From positions 7,915,969 through 7,979,968 of the forward strand of contig NC_079412.1 of assembly GCF_026213295.1 (NCBI RefSeq): DNA of 64,000 nucleotides, written 5' to 3'. The notes under the pieces are model-generated. The model was not told the DNA's origin and made no database searches. It worked only from the letters and a program-made list of their open reading frames with translations. Each line of letters starts with the position of its first letter. The stretch's first letter is position 1. This DNA is from Gadus chalcogrammus (taxonomy: Eukaryota > Chordata > Actinopteri > Gadiformes > Gadidae). This document shows, one piece after another, positions 23,470 to 34,012 of this stretch. A program made the position numbers and the translations under genes.

Positions 23470-23509
23470 CACTGTCATTATGCAGAGTCTGCATAATGAC
23501 AGTGTTTAT
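23470..23509 (+). other. templated inverted duplication inside the Harbinger frame
   Basis: CACTGTCATTATGCAGA is followed, after one G, by its exact reverse complement TCTGCATAATGACAGTG (35-bp palindrome, 23470-23504), then TTTATGCATCTGCATTGCAGA. About 39 extra bases separate codons that are adjacent in related transposases. This fits template switching during replication. Confidence 0.6.
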
Positions 23510-23632
23510 GCATCTGCATTGCAGACGAATAAACACCTTCGTTGGTTTCCCATCACAACCTGACCAACAAAACATCGCACGTCAAAAGTATTTTAACATC
23601 GCTGGCTTCCCTGTCGCCCTGGGCTGTGTGGA

Positions 23633-23896
23633 TAGTGTTGCCACCCGTCCCATTTTTCCCAGAATTGTTCTCTTTTCTCACCAGCTGTCCCGGGAAAAAA
23701 ATAATTAATCTGCTGGTGTACATCCACCCTGGTGACCCCTGAACGAATACATTTATTAACATGACTTTGTTTCCGTCTCCTTTGTCCGAATTGTATGTTC
23801 ATTGGTCAGTCTGAACTGGTAATAATGGCCGAGCCCTCCGCCCCAAACATTTGATCGAGTGTCCCTTTTTTTCCCAAATCCAAGGTGGCAACCCTA
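23633..23896. mobile_element. small hAT-type MITE with 8-bp target duplication
   Basis: Ends TAGTGTTGCCACC and, as reverse complement, TAGGGTTGCCACC. TGTGTGGA is present at 23625-23632 and 23897-23904. Removing the element and one duplication joins GCVD to GTHIRI in frame in the Harbinger transposase. No coding capacity. Confidence 0.85.
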
Positions 23897-24536
23897 TGTG
23901 TGGATGGGACTCACATAAGGATTAAAACCCCCACGGAGCATGAACATGTATTTGTCAATAGAAAAGGCTACCACTCCATCAATGCCCAGATAGTGTGTGA
24001 CGCATACCTGAAAATAACAAACTGCGTTATCAAGTGGCCTGGGTCTAAACACGACAGTTACAACTAAGGCAATCCAAGCTTTGGGGGGAATTCTAGGCAG
24101 GCACTTATCCAGGGAGTCTCCTGGGGGACTCGGGCTATCCACAGGCCGTGGCTGATGACTCCGTATCTCAACCCAGCCAATTAAACGAAGAGCGCTACTA
24201 CTCAGCGCACATTAGTGTTGGCACGTTCGTTCGCGAACCGGTTCGAAAGAACAAGTCTTTAGGACTCATTTCGGTCGTCTCGTTCACCATTCGAGCACTA
24301 ACTCCACTGAGTCTGACTGACTCAGCTGAGAACCGTGCAATGGCGTGCATTCCATGATGCGATTCAGTTACCGGAAACTAGGCTGAATCGCGAACGACTC
24401 CTTCACGTTCAGTCAAATTTCTGAACTGGGAGGAGTCGTTCACGAATCGTATGTTCGTTCAGCCTGGTTTCCGGTAGCGGCAAATCGCATCATGGAATGG
24501 ACCCCTTTGCACGGTTCTCAGCTGAGTCAGTCAGAC

Positions 24537-26572
24537 CAGAGCCCGTCTACGAAGAGCCTGGGCACTCCCTATACGCCCCATTGTACCGATTTTGGTTGTA
24601 GTTCCATGAGACATCCACTGGGGGTGATCGCGGGCGAGTCCAGATTGAATGGGAGTCTATGGGGCTGAACGGCTAATTATGCCTCTTTCACCTGCTTGTC
24701 GTTGAAATATCGCAAATTTTATTGTAGATTCCGCAAGTTCAATATAGATTATGGTTCAAAAGTCAAATGATTGAGTACTTCGATTTCTTACAGTTTGGGC
24801 CGTTGTTGGCCATACACGCTAGCATTCTGCTAATGAATGCTGATTGGTCAGGGATGGACTGATTACGACCAGACGGCATCTGAAGCTGAAGAGCAATCAG
24901 AAACGTGTTAACTCAATTTTTGAGTACTGTATTTATATTTTCCTGCAGGTCCTTTTATTTTTTAGATAGTATGTATGGTGAAAGTACATGGGCAGAAATG
25001 GAATTTCTTCCATTTCTTGTGTTCAATGTTCAATGTGTTATATAGTCTACATGGTAGGTACGGTATGACCACCTTAAATAATACAGTCAATATCCCGCTC
25101 AATATTATTTAATCTGTCATTGTCTAGTTTTCGAAAATAAAGATAGTTTAAAAAAGGAATGCCTCGTAAATGTGCAATGATAAACTGCACTTACAGTGGA
25201 AACGGATTGTCCGTCTTTTCGTTTACCAAGGACAGAAAAAGGTAACGTTCTTGCTTGCTCCTGTATGAATGGTCCTAGGCTAGGCTACCTGAGGCTTCAC
25301 CTGGTAAGGAAAGTTGCGCTGGAGCCCGGGTAATATCGCACATGGCTTATTCAAGTTGCGCGCTAGACATTCTCTAAAGTGTCGAGACTCAAGCACTTAA
25401 CTTACCTTAACCGATTGTTCCATACAAATGGTTAGTTAACGATTTAACAACTTCAACATCTGCTATTACAGTCGTTATTTTTTTGTAGGACTTGGGCTAA
25501 TGACCTTGCACAGAGGGAAAACCATCTACACCACTTGTCATTGATTTCTATGCATTCACTGATCTTTACAGATGGCTTTGTTTTAAGCCATTGAATATAC
25601 CGTAATTGCTCTGCCATGCAACACATTATAAGCTACACATGTTTGTTAAATGAGAAATATGGCCTGGGTCACATTGAAACAGTAACAGTTGTATAACAGT
25701 AATTATACAAACATTATACCAACATTGCAACAGGCAAGTTTATTCAAACATCACACTAACAAGAACACAATAAGAACAGTAACTAATAAAAAAAAGAGAA
25801 ATGATTTAACAACACTGAACATACTGAACAGAGGCAGGGGAAAAGGACAGAGGAAGAAGACTTGTCCGTTGTCACAGCATCAAGGTCCGACTGTAGAGAT
25901 CAAGAAAGGAAGAGGCATGAGGAGAACAACAGAACACTGCTCTCTAGCAGATTGTTTACTGATGTAAACTAAATTGATGCAGTCTTAAAATTATGATTCT
26001 AATCCAGGTTTCTATTTTAGGAGAAAGAAATTGCTCATAATCGTTACTAAAAAAAAAAGCTTTATCATCGGCACTAGTGAGGATTACAAAAAAACACTCT
26101 GTAAGTAACATACATATGTAAAACATTTGCGCATTTCTTTTTTTTACATTAGCTCACTAAAACTCTAACTAGCGCAAAACAAAAGCCTTACCTCCAACAG
26201 CTGGTGTTATCGTTGCGGGACAAGGGAAGTGCTTTAGAAACTACCGTAAAGCAGTACCTCTGACAGTATTACAGTGTGTGACGTCATCGCATGTTTTTAA
26301 CGCCTTTTTAGAACAGATACGTTACCTTAAAAAATGCAATATTCAGCTGAGTTTATTATCTTAGCCCCACCCTTTGATAGCAACTTTAAAATTACTTGAC
26401 AAAAATTTACATCGTGAGAAAAGTGGATTCTGAAGATAAAACCCCGTTGGCTCCCATTCATTCTGGACTCGCCTACGAGCGCCCCGCGTGGTCAAAGATT
26501 ATTACTGCAACCAGTCCAGAAAACCGGAACTAACCCGCGAGTGCCAGTTCTCCTCATATTAGACATTCTCTG
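24537..26572 (+). mobile_element. P-like (THAP) element remnant nested in the hAT element
   Basis: A 7-bp direct repeat GTCAGAC lies at 24530-24536 and 26573-26579. The hAT palindrome arm is contiguous again if the insert and one repeat are removed. Termini start CAGAGCCCGTCTACGAAGAG and, as reverse complement, CAGAGAATGTCTAATATGAG, only partly matching. Internal inverted repeats GGCGAGTCCAGATTGAATGG (about 24633) and CATTCATTCTGGACTCGCC (about 26456) add support. It encodes only a THAP first exon pair. P-element ancestry is inferred from the THAP domain. Confidence 0.65.
25159..25521 (+). pseudogene. THAP-domain exons of a P-like transposase
   Basis: Exon 1 (25159-25241) encodes MPRKCAMINCTYSGNGLSVF and SFTKDRKR, with the MPxxC...C start and the VFxF block of THAP C2CH zinc fingers, and a GTAACG donor. 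After an acceptor TTTTTTTGTAG (ending 25491) the second exon reads TWANDLAQR, giving the expected R-x-W spacing. The later C and H of the THAP finger and the catalytic domain are not found; after about 25560 no protein similarity is visible. THAP domains bind the terminal repeats of P elements (family knowledge). Confidence 0.65.
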
Positions 26573-26755
26573 GTCAGACTCAGTGGAGTTAGTGCTACCG
26601 GAATCTCGACTGAACGAACGATTCGCGAACGACTCCTCGTGGCGAACTGAATCACGCGAACTGGGTCACGGAAACGAATCATTAAATCCACAACTAGCGC
26701 ACATAAAAACCAGCAATGCGGTGGAGAGGTGTATTGGAGTTCTTAAAAAGTGTTA

Positions 26756-27340
26756 ATAGCACAGGAGTTGGTGCCACTTACCAAATCTACTTGCCAACAT
26801 TTCAACTGATATTGTCAATATCAAATATCAAATTGTTTAGACTTCCTGTGTACTGTGCAAACGCTGTTCTATGTCGTATACTATAGGCTTCGCCTTTTAA
26901 GGCTATTGCTATTGGGTTTTCCCTGGGCGCGAGCCGTAGCACTAAAATATTTTTAATACCCGCCCACCAACAGCATAGGCCTCAATCACGTCCGCAGTCC
27001 GCACATATAAACGGGAGCCGGCGGACGTTGTTCTCCCAATAAACAGCTTTTCTTCAGTTATTTAAAGGTGTAACGTTCTATGTCGTATAGGCTTCGCCTT
27101 TTAAGTCTATCGCTATTGTGTTAAAGGGTGAAGCACGATGTAGTCTATACCTCATTGGTCCCGATCAGTACCTTTAACACAGCTACATACGCGCTAGTAT
27201 CATGCGTCGAACGTAGCATAGCATAACATACGACAACGGTACGTCATCAACGATCAGAACGTCTGCGGCGCTCGAATACGGATTAATAGGATTGTCTTTC
27301 TCTATGTGAAGAATGGATTGTATGTAATACAAAAATCAAA
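26756..27340 (+). repeat. LTR- or DIRS-like terminal sequence with internal direct repeat
   Basis: GTTCTATGTCGTAT...AGGCTTCGCCTTTTAA occurs near 26867 and again near 27071. Between the copies lie a TATA-like ACATATAAACGGG, a CCAATAAAC signal (about 27039) and short spacers, the compact promoter/polyadenylation layout of an LTR. No coding region. The class (LTR or tyrosine-recombinase element) is not settled. Confidence 0.4.
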
Positions 27341-27461
<121 letters not shown>

Positions 27462-27499
27462 TTCTACAGATACGAGCGGCCCAGGTGTTCGGCGAACTC

Positions 27500-27897
27500 A
27501 GAAGTTCAGGGCCACATAACAAATTGCAATGCCAACACATAGCCACTAGGGGTCAGCACCATACCACAAAGCAAGTTGTAATGCCAACACATAGCCACAA
27601 GGGAGCAGCATAGAGACACATACAACATCCAGAGAGGCGGGAGTTCAGCACCATGCTTAGCCAATCAGAGCACATAACTAAGTCCACGCCTGCCCAGTAT
27701 TAAAGTTACAACCCATAGCCCAGAGGGCTAGAACGCTCCAGGTAAAGCATCCTTTTGAATGCCCTACTGTATCTCCATGCGTGTTTGTAAAATTCCCCTC
27801 CTTTTGCTTCATAGTATGCTAGTCCAAACCTTTGCTAAATAAAGTGAATTAAAGCGATCCTGACTTGGCAGACTTTTTCAAAAAGGACACGGCAAAC
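27500..27897 (+). repeat. LTR related to family A (subfamily 2)
   Basis: Shares with family A the repeated CACATAGCCACTAGGG/ACATAGCCACAAGGGAGCAG motifs, ATTCCCCTCCTTTTGCTTCATAG, and AAATAAAGTGAATTAAAGCG in the same order. It differs in the central portion and the 3' end (TTCAAAAAGGACACGGC). Left border approximate. Confidence 0.65.
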
Positions 27898-27902
27898 TGA
27901 AG

Positions 27903-28528
27903 CCCCGTCCACACTAACCCGGGTAAATCTACAAATGCATCAATATTCATCCGTTTAGTTCTTCCGTCCAAATTAAAACAGAGAATTCCGACGCTGAAAA
28001 CAATGCTTTTTGAAAACAATCGCTGAGGTGGATAAATGTGAAAACGCTGGGTTTGCGTTGTAGTGTGGACAGACGAAGGCTTTCAGAAACGATGACGTTC
28101 GATTGCCATGACACTGCCACAAGCTTGCGCAATAGACCGAGTAGCTCATCAAAAGAATGGCAGGTGAAATGCAAATGAGGATCTCTCTGTACATTGCACT
28201 AGTTTATCTCCAAAAACATCTCGACATATTGAGTCAAACCTATTCGTTGCTCCAACGCCGGAGGCGAGCGCTGTACTTAATGTTCATGTGATGGTAAAAC
28301 AACGAAAGACGACAGTTCAAACCGTAGCCTACTTGGAGTGGCGTTTCTGGACAAGACCGGGTCGAAAATGATTAACCAGCTGATAAACTGTAAATATCAT
28401 CTGATCGCGCGCCTGTAATCTAAACAGAGAGGCGTGGTGGAGTAACGTAACCATGAAAACAACTGTTTATCAAAATAATTTCAGTGTGGAACTCGGATGC
28501 AAAACTGAAAACGATAGTGTGGACGGAG
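27903..28528. mobile_element. hAT-like MITE with CCGTCCACACTA ends
   Basis: CCGTCCACACTA at 27905-27916 and its reverse complement TAGTGTGGACGG at 28515-28526, with related GTGTGGAC copies inside. No coding capacity; ORFs of about 75 residues are unconvincing. Target duplication not resolved. Confidence 0.6.
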
Positions 28529-28559
28529 ATCATTTTCATTGCGGATGTGCGTTTTGCAG

Positions 28560-28978
28560 AGTTCTTCAAGGAAAGGGTTCAAATCCGGGATAGCTCTTAA
28601 CAGTTACTTTATTTGGTAAAGTATGCATGTTTCGGTATGGTAACTATGACTATGGAGCAAAAGGAGAGGAAGCGTGTTAAACACGTGTGAGAGATATAAC
28701 TTTAGCTACTTCGAGCCACGGGCAAAGGCCCATGACTCTCCGCGGGTGTGGGTGAAAATCTCTGGGGCTGTTTCCTTCGAATCTCCCGCTAGAGCACGTC
28801 AAGTGGGCGTGTCCTATGTAGTGGGCGTAGCCGGGGTGACGTAATGGCTTCGGCTTCCTCACCTAACTAAAGGTGATGCCTTCTGTGGTGGAGCAGCCTT
28901 CAATAAGGTCTTGCTCCCCTTGTGGCTATGTATAGTATTTACGGCTTATATGTTTGGTCCTGCTTCATAGGGTCTATG
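28560..28978 (-). repeat. LTR family A-like, minus strand
   Basis: The reverse complement carries GCTCCATAGTCATAGTTACC, ATACCGAAACATGCATACTT and CAAATAAAGTAACTGTTAAG, as in family A, plus the GTGGGCGTGTCC (GGACACGCCCAC) and AGCCAC blocks. With the copy at 27500-27897 it forms an inverted LTR pair around the MITE. Confidence 0.65.
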
Positions 28979-29640
28979 GGTCTGTTCGAAATGACTTACT
29001 AATTACTACTTACTACCTACTCAATACTTGGCTTACTACTCGAATCCTTAAATAATGATTGAGTAATCCATTTGAGTAATCGACGTTCGGAAGACCGTTC
29101 TTACTTAACCACCTCAGATAACGTGAATCAAATGACGTGTCAATAACCTACCGGCCGGGCGCCGTTAATAAATATTATAAATAAATATATAAACGTCACA
29201 TTTAACGTCACAGTACATCTTCAACGTAAGGATTTGCGGTGATATGTTAAAAACAATTATTAAACTATTATTAAAAAAAACATTTATTAATTATGATTAA
29301 TTGTCTATTGACAGATTTTCCCGCGTTTCCTCTTCTTTGTCCTAATGCTAGATTGCCAGTTAATACAGAATATATAGCCTACAGATAAATAGACCGATAG
29401 ATAGATTTAGTTAGATTAGACACAGCCTTTTATATTTCCATTTTTGATTTAGATTTTATATATTTTCCAATCATTTTGATAGATTTTCGTTATTTTATTG
29501 TTTTTTTATCATCGCGTTCGTAAAATGTACCTGACCAGCCGTAGGAGAGCCGCAGCAGCACGGAGACGAAGGAGGGAGTCAGCTCGCCGTCGATACATGG
29601 TTGCCATGTACGGACATTTATTTCGTAGCACTGAAGTAAG
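28979..29640 (+). mobile_element. MITE/Harbinger-like end and a short basic ORF
   Basis: GGGTCTGTTCGAAATGACTT followed by TACTACTTACTACCTACT resembles a TIR class common in fish genomes. A short Arg-rich frame starts at 29526 (MYLTSRRRAAAARRRRRESA) and ends at a possible donor TGAA/GTAAGT near 29636, just before the next element. No right terminus found. Function unknown. Confidence 0.35.
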
Positions 29641-29982
29641 TAGGGGAGACCGGATATGATTGTAACACTTTTTTTCAGAGCACTTAAACTACCATTTCTT
29701 TTAAAGCTACAGTTCTGGATTTTTTAGGCAAAGTACCCATATGTGTCTACTACAAGTGGCAACCATTTAAATTTCCTTAACTATATCACAGAATTTGTGA
29801 GATTAGGACAAATACAATGTGTACATTTGTTACAACCATCCCACTACCGGGGTAGGTTGTAACAACTACTGGGGTAGATTGTAACAGGTAGACAAAATGC
29901 AAAAAAACAATGAGACTCCATTTGATATATCGATTTATTGATTAGCATTAAGGGGGTAGGTTTGAAAATAGATTCACCAAAC

Positions 29983-29983
29983 A

Positions 29984-30018
<35 letters not shown>

Positions 30019-30033
30019 TCTGTGTGTGTCTGT
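29983..30033 (+). repeat. (TG)n microsatellite
   Basis: GT dinucleotides with CG/CT interruptions inside the Tigger element; flanked by a 65-bp segment duplicated near 27282. Confidence 0.9.
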
Positions 30034-30294
30034 GTTTGATTTGATTTTTGTATTACATACAATCCATTCTTCACATAGAGAAAGACAATCCTATTAATGT
30101 TATAAACAAAATATAAAAAGCATAAAGTGTATACTTTGTGTGTGTAATTGTGTCTCTCGGGGAGAGAATCAGAGCTGAACAGTCACACACATGAACATGA
30201 AATGCATAAACATGGACATGTCTACTACCCCCATTCCACAGAACAATTTTTTTTTTAGCAAACATGGCTAACTTTGGTTACACTAAACAAATCC

Positions 30295-33200
30295 TTAATC
30301 CGAGTCACAATGGTGACAAATGGCCAGACCTGGAGTGCATGCCTGGTGGGCCCAAAAGCTGCATAGGACGCACTTAACCCACACCTCTTTGGGTTTAGAA
30401 TTACGGAAAGTTTCCATGCACACCACACAAAAATCTTCTTCCTCCTCTGACGAGGAGTTATTGGCTTTCACCGTTTTCTTGGGTGCTTTCTTTGCCTTCC
30501 TCTGCTTTCCTTTATCAGCCCCCAAGAGTTTCTTTCTGACATTTTTCCCTTTAAGCCGATCCTCCTCTTCCAATGCCAGCTTGACTGGTGTATTAGTTAG
30601 TATTGCGGAGCGCCTCTTACTTCTGCCTTTGCCTGTTTCCTTTCTTGGGCCTGCTTTTGGAAATGGCCGAAAGCTTGATGGATTGAACTGACCAAGGATG
30701 GACTCAGAGGTGCTCGGCATCTCTAGAGGAGGAGCAGAGCCAGACGAAAGGTGAGCTGGAGCAGAGGGCTGCAGGTGAGCTGGTAAGGAGCCGGGCTGCA
30801 GGTGAGTTGGAGCAGAGGGCTGCAGGTGAGCTGGAGCAGAGGGCTGCAGGTGAGCTGGTAAGGAGCCGGGCTGCAGGTGAGTTGGAGCAGAGGGCTGCAG
30901 GTGAGCGAGAGCAGAGGGCTGCATGTGAGCTGGTAAGGAGCCGGGCTGCAGGTGAGCTGGTAAGACGCCGGGCTGCAGGTGAGTGGCTGAAATCGCAATC
31001 AGAAAAAAAGAGCTATATTTATCCAAAATTGACAATCATTTTGACAGTTCTCAATCAAAACTACATTTAAATACAATAAACAGCAATATATAAGTCAATA
31101 CAATACATAGCAGCAGCAATAATTCATTCAATTAATCTAACCTGTCAGTGGAGTGGCTGAGGAGCCGGGCTGCAGGTGAGCTGGAGCAGAGGGCTGCAGG
31201 TGAGCTGGAGCAGAGGGCTGCAGGTGAGTTGGAGCAGAGGGCTGCAGGTGAGTTGGAGCAGAGGGCTGCAGGTGAGTTGGAGCAGAGTGCTGCAGGTGAG
31301 TTGGTAAGGAGCCGGGCGGCAGGCGAGTGGCTGAAATCAAATAGATTATAATAATATTTAATACATTTAAATACAATAAACAGCATAATATAAGTCAAAT
31401 ACAATAAACAGCATAATATAAGTCAATACAATACATCGCAGCAGCAATAATTCATTAAATTAATCTAACCTGTCAGTGGAGTGCCTGAGGAGCCGGGCTG
31501 CAGGTGAGCTGGAGCAGAGGGCTGCAGGTGAGCTGGTAAGGAGCCGGGCTGCAGGTGAGCTGGAGCAGAGGGCTGCAGGTGAGCTGGTAAGGAGCCGGGC
31601 TGCAGGTGAGCTGGAGCAGAGGGCTGCAGGTGAGCTGGTAAGGAGCCGGGCTGCAGGTGAGTGGCTGAAATCAGAATCAGAAAAAAAGAGCTATATTTAT
31701 CCAAAATTGACAGTATCCAAAATTGACAATCATTTTGACAGTTCTCAATCAAAAATACATTTAAATACAATAAACAGCAATATATAAGTCAATACAATAC
31801 ATAGCAGCAGCAACAATTCTTTCAATTAATCTAACCTGTCAGTGGAGTGGCTGAGGAGCCGGGCTGCAGGTGAGCTGGAGCAGAGGGCTGCAGGTGAGTT
31901 CGAGCAGAGCCCAGTGGCAGGTGAGCTGGTAAGGAGCCGGGTGGCAGGTGAGTGGCTGAAATCAGAATCAGAATAAAGAGCTATTGTTATCCAAAATTGA
32001 CAATCAGTTTGACATTTTTCAATCAGAAATACATTTAAATACAATAAACAACAATATATATAAGACAATACAAGAGCAACAACAATCAAAACATTCATTC
32101 AATCAAGCCAACCTGTCAGTGGAGTGGCTAAGGTGCCTGGCAGCAGGAGATCAGATGGGTCAGGACGATCTGTGACTTGGGAGGGCGCAAAGTCACTGTC
32201 CTGAAAAATGTCAGGATTGTAAGGCCATATGCCTGCGCACCTGAACCCTGCTTGAATGTTCCTTTGTGATGCTGCCGTGGGTAGGGCAATCACAATCAAT
32301 GGAATGTCATATATTGACCTTGGTTTACCCGGATTCATCCGCATCCAGTCATCACTTGCCTTGTTCACGTTCCTTTTAAATGGACCAAACACACTTCTGT
32401 CAAGTGGCTAGAGTTTCTGGCTGCAATGTGGAGGAAAGGTAAGCAGAACGATGCCCTGACCTTTGCAGAAATCCACGGCTCGCAGAGATGTGAGACGAGT
32501 GATTGTCCAGCAGGAGCAACACTTTTCTTTCTGGACTAACCTTTGTGTGTTTTGCAAAGTGACCAAGAAAGTATAAGAAATCATCTTCCTGCATCCAGCC
32601 TGATTTGTTGGCACTGCCAGCACTACCCAATGGCCCGGACTGCACAAAGTGTTGCTTATAGTTCTGTCGTGGGAACACGAAGAGTGGTGGAATTGAATTC
32701 CCGAGAGCTTGCACAGCGTACGCAACTGACACTAATGTCCCTCTCTCTCCCGACGTCATGGCTCCCACCTGTTTGAGGCCCCGGCGCGCTACCACTCTGG
32801 ATGGTGCTTGCACTGTTGTGACGCCTGTCTCATCCATGTTCCAGATGTCGGCACCGTCAAAGTTGTTATTTGTTATTGCCTCGGCCAGGTTACTGAAAAA
32901 GAGCATGACATTCGCCCTGTTGAATGGCGTGGCTCTTGAAAGGCTTGTTGCCTGTGGACTTCTTATTGAGAGCCTGGGGTTCCGCTTTAGAAAGGTGCTG
33001 AACAAGTCAGGCCCAGCCATCTTCTTGTTATCCCAGGTTATCGGATGCTAAATTTGGAAATGTATTGCAAGCTGAAAGGCAAACCTTCTGACCTATGCAA
33101 AAGCATAGTTAGGAAACACATTTTTGTTGATTGTCTTAATTCATATGTTGGTATTTATTAAACATTTAATTGAGTTTGCATGAAAGGTCCAATACAAATT

Positions 33201-33555
33201 AAGAGGTCTTGACTCTTGCCTATCCTACCCTATTCTCAACTATCATGCTTACCTCACGTGGAGTTAGCCCATAGTAAATGTCAGCGGCCTGGCATATATA
33301 GTCGGCCAATAAGTCCTCCTGCTCTCTGCCGAAGACCAGGTTTGGACTCACGTACCCTACTCGGGGAAGCTCCTGCGATCCCTGGGCTTTTAGTTGATTC
33401 AGCTTCTGCCAATATCTATTTAGGGTAACATGGCAGATGCCATGTTTTTTTGCCACTGCCCTGACTGATGATCCATTTCTGACCTCCTCTGTTGCTCTCT
33501 CAAGTAACTTTGCTTCCACGCCACGATTAGTTTTTCTCCCCCATGTTCTAGGCAT
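30295..33555 (-). pseudogene. pogo/Tigger-like transposase with expanded Pro-rich exons and C-terminal PHD-like finger
   Basis: Exon 1 33555-33253: MPRTWGRKTNRGVEAKLLER with a helix-turn-helix (VRAVAKKHGICHVTLNRYW), donor GAG/GTAAGC. Exon 2 33092-32113: DDE domain with IWNMDETGVTTV (first Asp), VLLLLDNHSSH (second Asp), PPHCSQKL and PLDRSVFGPFKRN; it has TAG stops near 33052 and 32409 and a 1-nt frameshift near 32480. Exons 3-5 (31955-31836, 31664-31470, 31330-31142) encode tandem HLQPSAPA/HLQPGSLPA repeats and each ends TPLTG before GT. Exon 6 (30986-30295) continues the repeat, then a basic region and a zinc-binding tail: CVVC, CVLC, WAHQAC, CHHC, stop at 30295. The fold class is clear; the repeat has no known role. 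Confidence 0.82.
31142..31955 (-). repeat. tandem exon + intron duplication inside the Tigger transposase
   Basis: Three exon-intron blocks with starts at 31955, 31664 and 31330 (and 30986 for the terminal exon). Each has the same acceptor context (CTGATTTCAG or CTGATTCTGATTTCAG), the same donor (CTGACAG/GTTAGATTAATT) and near-identical introns around CAAAATTGACAATCATTTTG. Inside the exons a 24/27-bp minisatellite codes for 8-9 residue repeats. All exons appear to keep the same phase. Confidence 0.8.
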
Positions 33556-34012
33556 TCTGTAGGATTATTAAAATCACAAGAAATATCTACTTTGTATGTA
33601 AGGGTATGGTTGTAACACCTTGAAAGAAAAGTGTTACAACCTCCCCCACCACTGTCATGCATGTTTAGCTAGCTATATTAGCATGGTGCTTTGACATTAG
33701 CAAGAGATAGATACACCATTCTTGACTACAGAATCTATAGTTTGACCTGATATAACCTGATACAACTTTATCTACAACGGTAAAAGTACTAGAAGAAAAA
33801 GTAAAAAAAAAAAAAAAAAAAATCTTAAATCAAATTTAGTTTTTTCCCCGTAGATCCACGAAAAATAGCTCCATAGACTGGAAAATTGTCATGTGTGATC
33901 AAAGAGGAGTTCTGAAGAGACTGGCAGTGTCACATGCCTCATTTATGATCCCTGATTGGTCGAACTGGTTGTGTTACAACTCTCCCCGTGTTACTTCCAT
34001 CCCCGGTTTCCC

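Larger units (their letters stand above)
24213..26696. mobile_element. hAT-type foldback element with 8-bp target duplication
   Basis: GCGCACAT flanks it at 24205-24212 and 26697-26704. Termini are TAGTGTTGGCACG and the reverse complement TAGTTGTGGATTT. Its own DNA is mostly a large imperfect palindrome: for instance TCAGCTGAGAACCGTGCAA near 24325 pairs with TTGCACGGTTCTCAGCTGA near 24508, and GTTCGTTCGCGAAC motifs occur in both arms. No transposase of its own; its right arm is opened by the 24537-26572 element. Confidence 0.82.
23232..26755 (+). pseudogene. PIF/Harbinger transposase (HARBI1-like), split by two hAT-type insertions
   Basis: Starts at the ATG at 23232 (MYDDVDSYMRFRFRRTEIMR). 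It continues through SLQVCLVLRYFATG, an in-frame TAA at 23397-23399, and HKSTDCRTVRSVALSLC. First catalytic Asp in GFPVALGCVD (about 23631). After the 23633-23896 insertion it reads GTHIRIKTPTEHEHVFVNRK. Second Asp in WPGSKHDSYN, then a stop at 24065. It runs to NEERYYSAHI, is broken by the 24213-26696 element, and ends SNAVERCIGVLKKC with the catalytic Glu; stop near 26755. The DDE triad of the superfamily is recognisable, but stops and insertions make it non-functional. Confidence 0.85.
29641..33990 (-). mobile_element. pogo/Tigger-like DNA transposon
   Basis: The left end TAGGGGAGACCGGATATGAT with TTGTAACAC pairs with a right-end GTGTTACAACTCTCCCC (33971-33987). GTTGTAAC/GTTACAAC motifs recur near both ends. 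The start TA fits the TA target site of the Tc1/mariner-pogo group. It carries the transposase gene 30295-33555 on the minus strand. Right border approximate, because sequence beyond CCCC (GTGTTACTTCCATCCCC) is also repeat-like. Confidence 0.65.

Noticed and set aside
25689..25967. 92-residue Asn/Thr/Lys-rich ORF in the P-like element
   Set aside because: No recognisable motif, low-complexity AT-rich composition and no splice link to the THAP exons.
30807..31787. Plus-strand ORFs of AAGELEQR repeats
   Set aside because: Antisense of the Pro-rich repeat exons of the Tigger transposase; no initiation or splice context.
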